A DNA stretch of 64,000 bases, taken from Periconia sp. R9002. Lineage: Eukaryota; Ascomycota; Dothideomycetes; Pleosporales; Periconiaceae. The translations under genes were made by a program, and so were the position numbers. Below, in pieces: positions 33,848 to 44,800 of the stretch. Below the pieces are notes generated by a model. The model ran no database searches and was not told the origin of the DNA. It saw only the letters and a list, made by a program, of their open reading frames with translations. The stretch's first letter is position 1; each line of letters starts with the position of its first letter. The stretch lies in assembly GCA_023627715.1 (NCBI GenBank), contig JAMAHW010000030.1, positions 310,001 to 374,000 of the forward strand, in the 5' to 3' direction.

Positions 33848-35423
33848 CCCTTACCTTTTGAATATGCGGGAAAAACATACTTGGTCCTGGTGAAGGGTCA
33901 TTACACCTTCCCGTGACCGCATAGGGATATTGGCTTTCCATGACTTCGGCCAGCATTGTCCTCATCGCAGCGCAGGCAAATTACGCCAGACCAAACTCGT
34001 TGTTGAGGTGCCACCTGTCTTTAGAGAGCGGACAAGTCGTATGAACTGGTGGTGGAAAATCTTTGACGTGACGCGATCGACATGTGGATATTCTCCTTCG
34101 CCGCCAGGACATGGGACTAAAATATTGTTGTGCTCGGCGGGAACTTCCCTGCTGCTGGTAAATCATTCCTGTCGGCAACTCAAAGTCCATAAACTATCAG
34201 CTGCTAGCCTGGTATTTGGCTGGATGTGGTGTTGTAAAAAGGGATGTGTACGACGGAATCACGACTCGCTCAACGGGCCGCAGGATTTGCCAAGATTGTG
34301 GAGCGGAACTTGGCACGGAAGAGCTCAACGACTGATCTCGGTCAGGCGAGTATTCAGGAAAATTTGGTGACTAGAATTTGTGAGCGAGTTCTCGTGTCGC
34401 GGCATAATGATGAGCGCCGTAAGATATGAGGTGTTCATCGATGGTACGATATCCCCGGTCGACGAGATGTGTCCGCGAAATTTTTCTTGATATGGAGAGG
34501 GTGACATCTAGTTGGACCTCGATGCTGAGGCTGTATTGTTCGACTCGAATGCCCAAGTTCAACGGACCTATCGCACGCTATCGGAGATCGTGCCATTCGT
34601 CAGAGCATAATCGATCTGCCAATTAATTGTGAGTCTACGTCATGGAGTAGGACTCCTTGCTAGTGGCCCATCGACAACACCGAGAGATAACTAGAACATG
34701 GTGCAATCGTAAATTGCCGGTGAGCGTTGCGATGGTTTTGATTGAGTCTTGCGCAAAGTCTTGGAAATCATGTTTGTCATCGTTGCTGTCATGCGGCTCC
34801 GGAAGGCCTACGGTTCGACGGCCGACTCGTTCAGATCCTCCGCAAAGCCATGATGTCAGTGTAGGGGCGGCACACAGACGGTGCAAGGACGCAAATACAG
34901 ACATGATCCATAAGCGAGATTCGTTGTAGATGGTGCCGAGTCGGAGGTCGAGAGTTCAAGTCTTGAACACCGGCAGTTTGGTAGCACTTGACCACTGATG
35001 GGCTTCACCTGCGGAGATGGGTCGACGCAAGGGTCTCAGCCGCCATCCTCTGTAGCCTCATCTGTTGCATGCAGTTTCTATTCCGACATCTGCTTCTCGC
35101 ATCTACCGCGTAACGTTTGAGGGGCTCCGGATAAGTGGGTGAAGATACAACTCCGGCGCGCGTCTCACTCGTGCGGCAAAGGTTTCGTCCATCGGCAATA
35201 TTGTCGTCAGATACCCAGCTGCGACTTTGCAATTCCGGCGATTGTCTTCTCCGCGATTCCGTCTCTTCCAGTTTGATTGTTGTCATCGGTTTTTCATTGC
35301 CGCTCCTAAGAACTGCCGGGCCAGGACTCTTTCATCGAGGTACCGTCGCAGGCTTGGTCCCATGACGATACTCTCACCTTCGGCAGGATTGCAGGGGGGT
35401 GAAAAGCAAGGGGGTAAAAGAAA

Positions 35424-35509
35424 AGCACATCTGGCGGCGGCACCCAACCAGTTTCGCAAAGAGACGGAAGGAACACATCTGGTGGAGGCACCCAACCAGC
35501 GTGGCAAAG
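35424..35509. repeat. Two-unit tandem duplication, 48-bp period
   Basis: The 38-bp stretch at 35424-35461 recurs at 35472-35509 with about six differences. The shared parts are CACATCTGG and GGCACCCAACCAG, with GCAAAG at the ends. Confidence 0.75.
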
Positions 35510-38133
35510 GATATGAACTTACGTAGTGAAGGAGTTGTCCACCGATCTCTCGTCATCGATATTCAGTGTCGCAAAAAGCCTCAGCTTCCGCGCGAGTGGG
35601 GAGAATCATGCTCCGGTCATCGCGCCTGGCTGGGAAGAGGCGCCCGTGCTAGCAGCACTCGAGACATCCTATTGGCGCTGCGTTGACCACTTGAAAGGGC
35701 GAACCAAGAAAATGACGAGTCGCGGCGAGCGCGGAGTCGAAGACAAGTAATCAAAAGCACCGTTCGACAGAAAATCGGGTAGCGATGATGGAACGTGGTT
35801 GGGAGGGTGACTGCGACATAGAAGGTGTGGATGTTGGTGTTGTGGTGCTGGCGCGGAACACGCGAGGCGTGTGGGCCAGCCGACGCTCCGTGCACCACCA
35901 AGCCAAGGCAGTGAATGCTTGCGACAATCAACCAATTGGAATGGCCATAAAGGAAGTTGTTAGGTGGACATCTACGCATTTCATCACACGTCCTTGGGAG
36001 CATTCTATTAAGGAATTTGCTGTAGAGACGTCTACAAAATTACCAACCATCAAAGATAGCCTTGCGATGGCGTGGCCGTGTCTCGCAGCTGATTGGACCA
36101 GAGGGTAGCTCGTTTTTTGAACCCTCGGGATCTCGAAGTGCCCAAGCAATCCAGAGGTGGTGGAGTTGATATCAGAACAGCTTCATTTGTTACCTGATGG
36201 TCGATTTCGTACTTTACGGAATACTGGAAAGTGATTTCATAATTTACATCACAGACGAACAATTTCACTTGGGTCAGGAATCGTCTCACAGCACTTGCGA
36301 ACCTTGCATTGTTAAGACGGTGTGGCGAATAAAGAGTCAGGACAGACAATGAAACGCAAAGACATTGTGTCGACTTTCGCCTCTCCTGCTGACCGTACTA
36401 CAAGGTATTTGTACCTAGGCCCAGCGATGTCGAGAGCCTCGTCGTACTTTGGATACAATGCCTCATCGTCATCCGTTACACGATGTTCCGCGGCTGTGCT
36501 ACCACCGCCTCGAAATCAATCCCCGCTCAGGGCTTCCGTCCGACTCCGAGTCTTGATGACTCGACTACCAAGACACACCTTCCCTCGAAGCAATACCTCG
36601 GAAGATTGGTTGTGCCGCTGGCAATAGCGACTGAGCTCTCAATCAAAAGATAATTCACGGAGCAGAACAACTAAAGACGTTTCGTTGGACATATATGGAA
36701 AGAATAGGAAGTGAAGGAGTGAAAGTCTGCATCTTCAATCAGCAGGATATCCGCCGCAATTGATGCTCAATGAGTTCAAGACAGCTGAAGTACTTTCGGG
36801 CAGTAGAAGCGGCGTGTCGAGCTTTTCTCACAGTTTCTCACGATCTACCTAGCTGAAACTGTATGTTCAATGGCGAAAGTCATATCAGGGCGTTGAAGCT
36901 GCGCTTCCTGCTGCGTCTATCTTCTCGTGCATGTGCTTTGTTGTCCCTCATCCGAAGTCAAGTGAGGAAGAACGATTGTTTTACAGTATTTGCGTAGTTC
37001 GTCATCTGGCGTGAAGAGCACGTGAGAGCAGCTCAGTACCTTGTCAGCTTCACAAAATGCTTCATCTTGACAAGGACATAGGCTATAGTTGTGTCTTATC
37101 AGCCGAGACAGCGTTCATACTCTTTCTGGAGATTGCGATGCGATGAGAAGACCGTCGAGTTACTCAAATATGGTTGATTGGGAACATTGCCTATCAAAGC
37201 ACGAGAAGAACGAAGTGGGATGAAATGAGAGAATAATTGCTACGAGACATTTGTCATGAAACTAACAAGGAGTTCCATTCCACCAGAAAGACACGAAATA
37301 CCCTCTACGTTAAATCATTCTCCGCAAGTTGGAATACCGTTGGCTCAACCTTGTTATGGATATTGATAGACCCCGCTGAGCACTCCTGTACTAACCATTT
37401 CCACCTTCACAATGTTTGTTCGCATAAATTCCACCATCCAATCGACGATTTCCTCAAAGCAAAAAACAGTTCCTTTGCGTCAAAATAGCCGGCACAGGAT
37501 TCTTTCCTGGCACAATAATATCGTTCTAGTGTCCTTGAACCTCTCTTCAACCTCCTGACGCTCGCCCTCCTTCAATTTTGAGAATCGCTCATTGTTGAGC
37601 CCGCTTAGCCTTGTCCTTGGGAGAGAGACTCCGCACATCCTTTTTCACCGGAAATCTGTATTGGTTGGTTGATAATCTTTTAATGCAGTGGTGGAGCATT
37701 GGGTCGCTTGGAATTTACGATGATCAGTGAAATAGGCGAGCAGCTGCTCCAGGATCTGGCTTCTGATGTAGAGAACGTGACACAGACGGGTTAGAACCAA
37801 GCCATATGGCTTGAAAAATCCCTCGACGGTATTCTGGACAACACCCTTATTATCGGCCAGAGCATGTCGAGGAGAGGCACCTAGTGCTTCCCCCCTACCT
37901 GTGTCGATACCCAGAGTAGCAATACTCTATGATGATTAACTCTCAATTCATCGGCCGGGGCATCGCCCAGGAAGCCTTTGACAAAGACGCTCGACGCATC
38001 GTCGTTGATAGAAGATTTGAAGCAGCGCTGGTACTGCTCAAACAGAGAAGGCGGGTTCTCATCGTCGCCCTCCTCTTTAGGTACCACCAAGGGGGCTGTC
38101 GGGGTGCTGCGCTGCGTTTTGATTGATGTACAC

Positions 38134-38185
38134 GTGCCCTAGATCTTTCGACAGTCGCTCGCGACTGTCATAAGATCTAGGGCAC
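38134..38185. repeat. Near-perfect 25-bp hairpin with 2-bp loop
   Basis: Arms at 38134-38158 and 38161-38185 are inverted copies with two mismatches (outer end GTGCCCTAGATCTT; inner end ACAGTCGC/GCGACTGT) and only TC between them. Such a structure can extrude as a cruciform or fold tightly as RNA. Confidence 0.85.
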
Positions 38186-38363
38186 CACAGGTTGGGAATA
38201 CCGGGGACAGCGATAGGGCACCTTGCGCTTGACAGCCTCATTGCCTGGCCCGCTGAATTTGCCGTCTTCCAAGAGGACAAGATTCTCACTCTCGCGGAGT
38301 GGCTTTTCTGGAGTTTTCTTGTCAGCATACGAAGGTCGAAGGTGAGGGACACCCCCATACCAT

Positions 38364-38386
38364 TTACTTGTTGAAGAGTTTGGTGC
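38364..38386 (-). repeat. Dispersed 23-bp sequence, copy 2
   Basis: Identical on the minus strand to the copy at 14988-15010. It is followed in that orientation by ATGGTATG and would encode APNSSTSK in one frame. Confidence 0.75.
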
Positions 38387-39611
38387 TGTGTACAGCAGCC
38401 GGGCAGCGCACATGTCTCTGGCTTGGTGTTAATTTCATCAGGGAGATCAATGGTGACTACTCCATACCTTGCTTGTACACATGCCTGGGGCCGTACAACT
38501 GCACCGGCCATGGGGGTTTTTTCACTTTCAAAGATACGGAGCTGCATCGAAAAGCTCGACGCACCGGACGCATTGTTGAGGTAGGAAGTTAGGTTGGCCC
38601 AGTGAGCGGATTAGAGGGGGCAGTAGATTGAGCAAATCAGAAGAAGCCGTCGAGTTCGAGAGGAAGGTAGAGGTGGGCGGTAGGGTAGAGGTAGGTGTGA
38701 GGATAAGTACGACGGTGGTGTTGGCCAGCAGAAGAGAGCGAGTGACTAGGCGCTAGCCACCTAGCCACCGTGTGTGTGCTCTTTCCTCTTTCCCTCACTC
38801 ATGTTTACGCCACCCACCGATCGGCATTACTGTGTCGCCGATTCCGGCTGCTACTACATTGCAGGTTCAGAGATCTTCTGTCGGCTTCCATCAAGCCCGG
38901 GCCCGTGTTTCCATTCGTTGCCCACTTTGCCATGAGCAAGTTCTTTCGAAGCAATTATTTGTCCAGCATAGCCTAGTACATACTCTCATTCGGCAGACTT
39001 GAGATTTGGAAAGCTACCATCACCAAGAACCCCGAGGAAAATCCTGAATCATGGACTGGAACTTGCCATGATTCATAGATTCTTTCCAACATCAATATCA
39101 AAACAATGGGTATCTTGGGTCCAAGTTTCGCATTCTCCTTTGCTGGTTATTTCTGCGGAAGAAAACATAGAGGGCCATGCTTCAATATCAAGATCTGAAG
39201 TAAAAGTGAACGAAAGACCTGCATATCTTTCAAGCAGATGTTTGACTGGCATAGCCGTGCCTTGATTTAAAAATGCTTTTCGAGGGGTGTACAACTCTAC
39301 GGCACAACTTGAACTCTAGCCGAATTGACAATTGCTTGAATATACCAAAAATTCACGCGCGCTACCAGTACAGAATCTATTCCAAAAAATGATCCAGAGA
39401 CTTATGAGTACTGGATTCTGCAAGATTTGCAGAAAACAGAGTGCAGATATATTATGGCAAGGTCGCTACAGCATGTTGATAGCATGTGGTATGTAGTGTC
39501 GGTTGCTACGAAGATGACTAATACAACAAAGTTTGCACTGTTTGTTCGCCCTCCAACCATCAATCCGACAGAACGTCCAACCTTTCGTAGACACGCGCAT
39601 CAGCCGTCAAC
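38387..39611. other. Spacer upstream of the mitochondrial-type gene
   Basis: No gene is firmly supported. A plus-strand ORF at 38772-39002 ends with CPLCHEQVLSKQLFVQHSLVH, which fits the C-X2-C-X12-H-X3-H zinc-finger spacing, but nothing else in it looks like a protein and its start is weak. Confidence 0.35.
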
Positions 39612-41351
39612 ATGGCGCTCACACGTGTCTACATTCCTTCACGCATAATAATCCGCGCTCTATCCCGTCCTCTTCCCTCACAATGCCGTCTCGTGCGCGC
39701 CACGCCGCTCTACTATCGCAATGCTCACACCAACACCCGAAAAGCATCCAAACGGTCTGGGTCGAACTCGAACCTAGAAGCCCCCGAACAAGACGGCAAT
39801 AAATCTGTCAAACGCAAAAAGAAAAAGGGGGATGCAACTGTGGAGGAGGTGAAAAGGCTCATGCAGGAGATGAAGTCGAAAACCAAAGACGAAGATGAAG
39901 CAATGTTGGATAGGGAATTGACCGATGAGGAGATCAAGAACCCGGACATGCCTGAAATAACATATTATGAGCGGGATCTAGACAAACCAGGTCCGGACGT
40001 TCTCGTGAAACGCATTGCCACACCTGAGGACCGGAGGAAAGATCGTGATCTGTGGAGGATGTATAGAAAAGCAGCAGACAACCCAGACTATGATCGTTAT
40101 CATCTTCGACACGCCGTGATCGACGAGATGCTCGTAGACCCAAGGTACACAGAGTTTGCGGAAATGCTGAAAGGCATGAAAGAAAGGCTCATGACCAAAG
40201 AGCAAATGGTGGAAGCAGAGAAGATGGCCGAGAAAGAGATGGAACAGCAATACAAAACAATCCAGTCCGAAATCAAAACCAACGCTGACGAGCAACTGGA
40301 GGAGATTCTTGAAGACCCAGATTTCGAGGATGCCCACCCCGAATTGAGTGCTTTTCAGAAAGCCCTCATGGACTATAATCACGATACTCAGCATCCCAAG
40401 GTCGTAGAGGCAATGGAAAGACTTGAGGCGAAATTGTCTGAGCACCCTGAGTATAGAGAGGAGTTCGCCGAGCTGGAAGCCGAAATGCAACGCGAAACGG
40501 AGGCCGAGGAGGGGCAGGGCTTCGAAGCTCAGCACGCACGCGCCATCTCCGAAGCAGATTCTGACAATTATACACCGCTTCTAGCGCAAATGAGAGACCT
40601 AATGGCGGCTATGGGTGGAAGCGAAAGCGAGGCGGTGCAAGCCGAAATCAACCAATTGCTGAGTGAGAAAACTGAGATGAAGGAAGACGAGGAAGATGTG
40701 CAATTATTCGACTTCGATTCTTTGTCAAACGAATTGCACAAGTTGACGAAAAAGCCTGTTGCGCCGGACCTCGATGGCAGCAACCATATTGACCCTTCCC
40801 TCGAAGCCAAGGTGGACAAAATCCTAGCTGATCCGAACCTACTAGAGAAGCTCGAGCATCTTCAAATGGCGATTGAACAGGCGAAGCAACGTCAATCTGT
40901 TCCTATCACACAAATATCGCACGAAGTGGCCCCAGATCCGGAGAATCTCCCAGCACACCGCACGACGCCTCTGCAAGAGCGAATCAAGATGGCGCGTGAT
41001 GATCCTGAACACGCCGCTGCTCTAACAAATTTGCACATTGAACTTTCGCCCCCCTTCAACCTATCTCCAGCTCTGCGAGCGTTCAACCAGGCAATTGAAC
41101 TCGCCTACGTAGGTGCGAACGACGATGTTCGTCGCATTCTTTGGCGCGCGTACATGAAGGTGCGCACGCTTCCCACATTCCTGATGAGCGTACCCGACGA
41201 TGTTTGGGATCTATTGTATTATTCTCAGGCCGTAACCTGGAAAACTAATCGGAATCGCGAAGGTCATTTGACGCTGTTGTTGCAAGATTTGAAAAGTGTA
41301 GGAAAAGAAGGACCACCCACTCACCCCAGCACGCTTGCGAACAGTTCGTAG
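39612..41351 (+). CDS. Mitochondrially targeted orphan protein, 579 aa
   Basis: This is a single-exon frame from an ATG in good context (AACATGG). Residues 1-40 are rich in Arg, Ser and Thr without acids (RVYIPSRIIIRALSRPLPSQ), which predicts a mitochondrial presequence. The rest is strongly acidic and helical, with several coiled-coil-like stretches (EEVKRLMQEMKSKTKDEDEA, KEQMVEAEKMAEKEMEQQYK). The C-terminal 100 residues are the best ordered part (SPALRAFNQAIELAYVGAND, RRILWRAYMKVRTLPTF, VPDDVWDLLYYSQAVTWKT). I believe this C-terminus is conserved among fungi, possibly in a mitochondrial translation or assembly factor, but I cannot name it. Confidence 0.75.
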   Translation: MALTRVYIPSRIIIRALSRPLPSQCRLVRATPLYYRNAHTNTRKASKRSGSNSNLEAPEQDGNKSVKRKKKKGDATVEEVKRLMQEMKSKTKDEDEAMLDRELTDEEIKNPDMPEITYYERDLDKPGPDVLVKRIATPEDRRKDRDLWRMYRKAADNPDYDRYHLRHAVIDEMLVDPRYTEFAEMLKGMKERLMTKEQMVEAEKMAEKEMEQQYKTIQSEIKTNADEQLEEILEDPDFEDAHPELSAFQKALMDYNHDTQHPKVVEAMERLEAKLSEHPEYREEFAELEAEMQRETEAEEGQGFEAQHARAISEADSDNYTPLLAQMRDLMAAMGGSESEAVQAEINQLLSEKTEMKEDEEDVQLFDFDSLSNELHKLTKKPVAPDLDGSNHIDPSLEAKVDKILADPNLLEKLEHLQMAIEQAKQRQSVPITQISHEVAPDPENLPAHRTTPLQERIKMARDDPEHAAALTNLHIELSPPFNLSPALRAFNQAIELAYVGANDDVRRILWRAYMKVRTLPTFLMSVPDDVWDLLYYSQAVTWKTNRNREGHLTLLLQDLKSVGKEGPPTHPSTLANSS

Positions 41352-42947
41352 TGTCACGATATGTAGATTAGTGTACAATATAATGAAGATACCCGGTAGC
41401 GCTACATATTCAGCGCCTTATTCTACATTCTATATCGTCCTCACACCCTCCTAGCACCCGCACATTCCATCCGAGGTTTTTTTTTTCAAATCCCTCCAGC
41501 TACCTCTACAATTTGATACCTGAAATTTGAGCGTACCCAGTTTTCGCGATCTGCAAATCGACACATGTTTTCTGCCAACACATAGTTCCGTCTAGTTGTC
41601 CAAGTTTTGCGCGCGCCGCAAAGCACTGCTGAAAGACATATTATAAATGCCGCGGAAGATGAAAGCGCCAGGGCATCGCGCTAGGCTCAACATTCTCGAG
41701 CGGACACACGATGCCATTTTCTCTCCCGATCAATAAGCTTGGCTAATCTTTGGAGGAGAACAGGACACGACCGAAATTGTTTCTTGTCGCGGGACAGCGC
41801 ATTTCCCCGTGGTATCGGAGAAGCACGACACCACATCGGTACCATCCTACTGATTGGCTATCTTTGGCACTATATCAGGCAGTACCCGAATATGGAAGGA
41901 GTAAGGGTTGTGGACATGGCGCTTCGCAATAGGGGTACCAACTCGTATAGATTTGCGGAACTGAGTACCATGCAAACTCGGTCGAGCACCGGGGGCAGTC
42001 AAGGTACATTCGGGATTTTCAATGCATTCGCGCTCGTGTATTACCGGTTTTCTGGGTCATATCCATCTACCACGTTTAGTCTGCACCTCACCTCACCCCT
42101 TACCAATGTCCAGAAAATGCGTTGAAGATTCTTCCACAAGCATACCATAAACATTACGAGAGGGCCGAGCGTAAACTGTTCGTAGGTTTAGGTGGTTGGG
42201 TGACAAGGTGGCCAAAATGATCACAAATCTTTTAATATCCGAGTCTTGTTCCTTCGAGTTTACAAAGGTTGTGGAAAACTTCAGTGTTGATCATGCTCAT
42301 AACATCATTACAGATAACTTGCAGTGACCATACGCTACGTTCTGGTCCAGAATACGTCGTCACTATATCTTCGCGACCTCTGTTCAACATACGGGTCATA
42401 TGGGTATACACTCAAATTCATTGACGCGCTCGTGGAAGGAACGACCGAGGGCATAATTGGTTTTGAGGAAGTAGGCACCACTTGCAGCCGACTCGAACGT
42501 AAGAATCAGCGCCAGGACAGATGCTTCCTAGAAGAATTGCGGGGTAGGTGAATCCTGGGCCGGAATTGTTCTTCTAGTTCAAGTAAAAATTGGTTCTTTG
42601 GGTTGCAGAGATTATCTGGAGCGAACCCGAGTGCGAAAGGTCATCAGCGAATACAGATAGAAACCAGAATTTAATAACATCAGCTTTAGTTTTAGAACTA
42701 ATGTGAATGGCTACTTCCCACAGGATCAGTCTGCGGAACTTCTTTTTGGGGACGATGACAAAAATGATATTTTAAAATGTAGCCACACCGTCGGGTCATC
42801 CGAACCTATATAATAACCCCGAGAACCTCTACTCCTAGCATTCTACTCCCAGCATTCTACTTTAGCACTTCCACTCCAGCACAAGCTTTGCAACACACTC
42901 AACTTCTACCACTTGTTTCAACCCTCCCTCCCAAAACAATCTTCAAA
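41352..42947. other. Gene-free spacer and promoter
   Basis: No gene is supported; an ORF at 41739-42125 starts at TTG and lacks family features. The final part is the promoter of the gene at 42948, with TATATAA at 42807-42813 and two close copies of AGCATTCTACT at about 42835-42865. Confidence 0.5.
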
Positions 42948-44348
42948 ATGTCTGTGAACGAAACCGGAAGCCGCTACCGCTACCGTAGAGGCCGTAAGTG
43001 CCACATTGCATCATCACGGGGGTTCAAGACACAGCCAAATAAGGTGGAAACTCCCAGTAACCTCACCAGGCGCACCTCGAGGAACGCCGTCATTTTATAC
43101 AGGGTCGTTCAACCAGAGGATGCAGACTCCAAACACGAAGAGGGCGTCGAAGATGGTAAGATTCGGCGAGAAAACCAATCCCAGTATTCATTCTCATCAT
43201 CAACAGAGGAGCCCACTTCGCAGCCAGGCAACGAAATGTATAAAGAGCTTCTCGAGCAGCGTGGACCCTTACGAGTGATAAACGGTGATGATAGCCGAAG
43301 CGAGGTCGGCGCTGAGGGAGATGGGAACAACGATGCCGGCGAGACCATTAACCTCGAAGTGGAAGAGAGGGGTACAGAAGAAACTTCGAGTACAATTTCG
43401 TCCTCGGAGCCCAGTTTTGCTGGAATGGAGCTGATCCCTCTCCGGCGCATAAATCCGCCATCCAATTCGACTCCAATATACACGCCACCAACGATCTACT
43501 CGGTAAGGATGCCCGTGGACTCATTTCGGCAGCTGGATACCGAGTCTGAGAGTGCCTATTCGACCTCAGAACTTCCAGCTCCTGCCATTCAAGAACCTGA
43601 GGCTCGTGAATCTTGGTTCAAGAAGGTCTACGGGAGGATCACTCGCCGATTCCGAGGCGATGATGGAAGCGACAAGGGCGGAAATGGGGTACGTCGAGAT
43701 TCCCCTCGGGCACATAGAATTGTGTACTCGATCCAAGCCCTGGTATGGCTAGCGATATTCGTCTGCTTCTTCGTCTCGGTGTTCAAGCTGAGTGGCACGC
43801 TTGCTTACGAGTGCTCCAAGCTGGACCTGCAACTGCCTACCATACAACCTCGGAACGTGCATCTGGAACCCCGTCCAAATATGAAGCGCGAACCATATCA
43901 CCCCCCTCACTTCGACAACAAGACGCACATCACTTCTCCGATTTGCGTCCCCCCTCACCCGCGCTGTTCCAGGGCAAACATATCCACCAGGGCAGTGAGC
44001 GCAACAAGATGGAAGACCTCCCTGGACTCTGTATTCCTGCACCGTAACAAATTTCCCGGCATATTCAAAGAGAATAGTGCGAAGGAATGTTATCTACGCT
44101 TCGTTGACCGCACGCCTTCGCTCTGGGCCCCGATTCTCACGCTCGTTGTTACGGTGTTGGCTTGTTGTGGGTTGGCTTTGTCACTGCAGGCGGTGGTGGA
44201 TCGGGTTCTTGACACGCGGATACAAAAGAAGGGCGTATACACGACAAAGACTCTGGTTCTGAGAACTGTGGCGCGGCTTCTGAGTGCGGTGGTGGCTTGT
44301 GCGGTTGTCGTCGGTACGTTGGTCGCGATCTTGGTCGTAAGGTCTTGA
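42948..44348 (+). CDS. Orphan membrane protein, 466 aa, three C-terminal TM segments
   Basis: I do not recognise the family. I start the protein at the ATG at 42948, after TATATAA at 42807-42813; the frame is open a further 60 bp upstream. Residues 1-225 are hydrophilic, rich in Arg, Glu and Ser, and probably cytosolic. A transmembrane helix lies near 265-290 (VYSIQALVWLAIFVCFFVSV). A Cys-containing loop of about 120 residues follows (PICVPPHPRCSRAN), then two closely spaced helices near the end (ILTLVVTVLACCGLALSLQA and LLSAVVACAVVVGTLVAILV). No signal peptide is present. The layout suggests a small fungal plasma- or endomembrane protein with one large loop. Confidence 0.72.
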   Translation: MSVNETGSRYRYRRGRKCHIASSRGFKTQPNKVETPSNLTRRTSRNAVILYRVVQPEDADSKHEEGVEDGKIRRENQSQYSFSSSTEEPTSQPGNEMYKELLEQRGPLRVINGDDSRSEVGAEGDGNNDAGETINLEVEERGTEETSSTISSSEPSFAGMELIPLRRINPPSNSTPIYTPPTIYSVRMPVDSFRQLDTESESAYSTSELPAPAIQEPEARESWFKKVYGRITRRFRGDDGSDKGGNGVRRDSPRAHRIVYSIQALVWLAIFVCFFVSVFKLSGTLAYECSKLDLQLPTIQPRNVHLEPRPNMKREPYHPPHFDNKTHITSPICVPPHPRCSRANISTRAVSATRWKTSLDSVFLHRNKFPGIFKENSAKECYLRFVDRTPSLWAPILTLVVTVLACCGLALSLQAVVDRVLDTRIQKKGVYTTKTLVLRTVARLLSAVVACAVVVGTLVAILVVRS

Positions 44349-44601
44349 AGCGAAGGGACGGCTTGTTTTGATGCGGCTGCTTGCGCTGCTGGTATCTATT
44401 TAGAGTTAGCAACATGTAGCCCGTCATTCATGAGTGTATGTATTGCTAGTCATTCTTTGTATATGTGTCAAGTTCTTGGGTAGTAGGAGGTGAAGTGGTG
44501 ATGGGGCGCGGTGACTTAGCTCACTTTGGTAGCACAAAACAACAATGATATCACAACATAAGCCAAAAAGACAAAACGTTTTCCACTCTTGCACCAGACG
44601 T

Positions 44602-44612
44602 GGTTCGAACTC
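44602..44612 (+). promoter_or_regulatory. Possible downstream B block of the U6 gene (or tRNA relic)
   Basis: GGTTCGAACTC matches 9 of 11 positions of the RNA polymerase III B box GGTTCGANTCC. It lies about 60 bp past the U6 terminator. In budding yeast SNR6 a B block downstream of the terminator recruits TFIIIC, so the same role is plausible. An A-box-like TAGCTCACTTTGG at 44517 could alternatively make this a decayed plus-strand tRNA; its acceptor ends do not pair. Confidence 0.4.
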
Positions 44613-44670
44613 GCGCACTCCAAGTTTTCATCACCGCAAAAAACATTTGATATGGCTAAAAATTCCCCCA

Positions 44671-44770
44671 AAAAAAGTTTAGCTCCTATGCAGATTGCAA
44701 TGTCATCCTTTGTGCAGGGGCCATGCTAATCTTCTCTGTATTGTTTCTAAATGACCAGATGTCCGAAGAC
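44671..44770 (-). ncRNA. U6: U6 spliceosomal snRNA
   Basis: U6 pairs with U4 and then forms part of the catalytic centre of the spliceosome. On the minus strand the 5' hairpin GTCTTCGGAC (44770-44761) is followed by the invariant ACAGAGA box and GATTAGCATGGCCCCTGC, then AAGGATGACA, the U4/U2-pairing and catalytic AGC region. It ends in a T7 tract (44676-44670), which serves as the RNA polymerase III terminator. A TATATATA element at about 44792-44800 lies 22-30 bp upstream, as in external-promoter U6 genes. The length of about 100 nt is normal and no intron is present. Exact ends are inferred. Confidence 0.93.
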
Positions 44771-44791
44771 GAAAGGAATCTCAATTAAGTT

Positions 44792-44800
44792 GTATATATA
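44792..44800 (-). promoter_or_regulatory. TATA box of U6
   Basis: TATATATA lies 22-30 bp before the inferred U6 start. This is the spacing expected for TFIIIB recruitment at fungal U6 genes. Confidence 0.6.

Larger units (their letters stand above)
30996..37662. other. Gene-poor 6.7-kb region
   Basis: No intact gene is supported. Minus-strand open stretches at 31.66-32.08, 32.24-32.53 and 32.54-32.93 kb look protein-like (for example KEHWDLMKRKLVLEKSS) but begin without convincing starts or splice partners. A short secreted-like ORF (33626-33847) and a tandem duplication (35424-35509) are listed separately. From 35.5 to 37.6 kb I see nothing beyond chance ORFs. Confidence 0.4.
37663..38413 (-). 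pseudogene. Decayed coding region split by a hairpin
   Basis: Three protein-like minus-strand stretches follow each other in different frames. The first (38413-38177) reads DKKTPEKPLRESENLVLLED and ends just before the hairpin at 38134-38185. The second (about 38131-37881) includes DDENPPSLFEQYQRCFKSS. The third (about 37917-37663) includes NTVEGFFKPYGLVLTRLCH and YIRSQILEQLLAYFTDHRKF. Composition and continuity suggest one former gene, but frame shifts and stops break it and no clean intron joins the parts. I cannot name the family; a multi-exon live gene is not excluded. Confidence 0.35.

Noticed and set aside
38772..39002. ORF ending in a C2H2 zinc-finger pattern
   Set aside because: One finger-like match in a short ORF with a low-complexity start and no linker or second finger is weak; kept only as a note in the spacer entry.
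39978..40535. Minus-strand ORF of 185 codons rich in Leu and Phe
   Set aside because: It is the complement of the acidic helical region of the mitochondrial-type gene; Glu/Lys codons read antisense as Leu/Phe.
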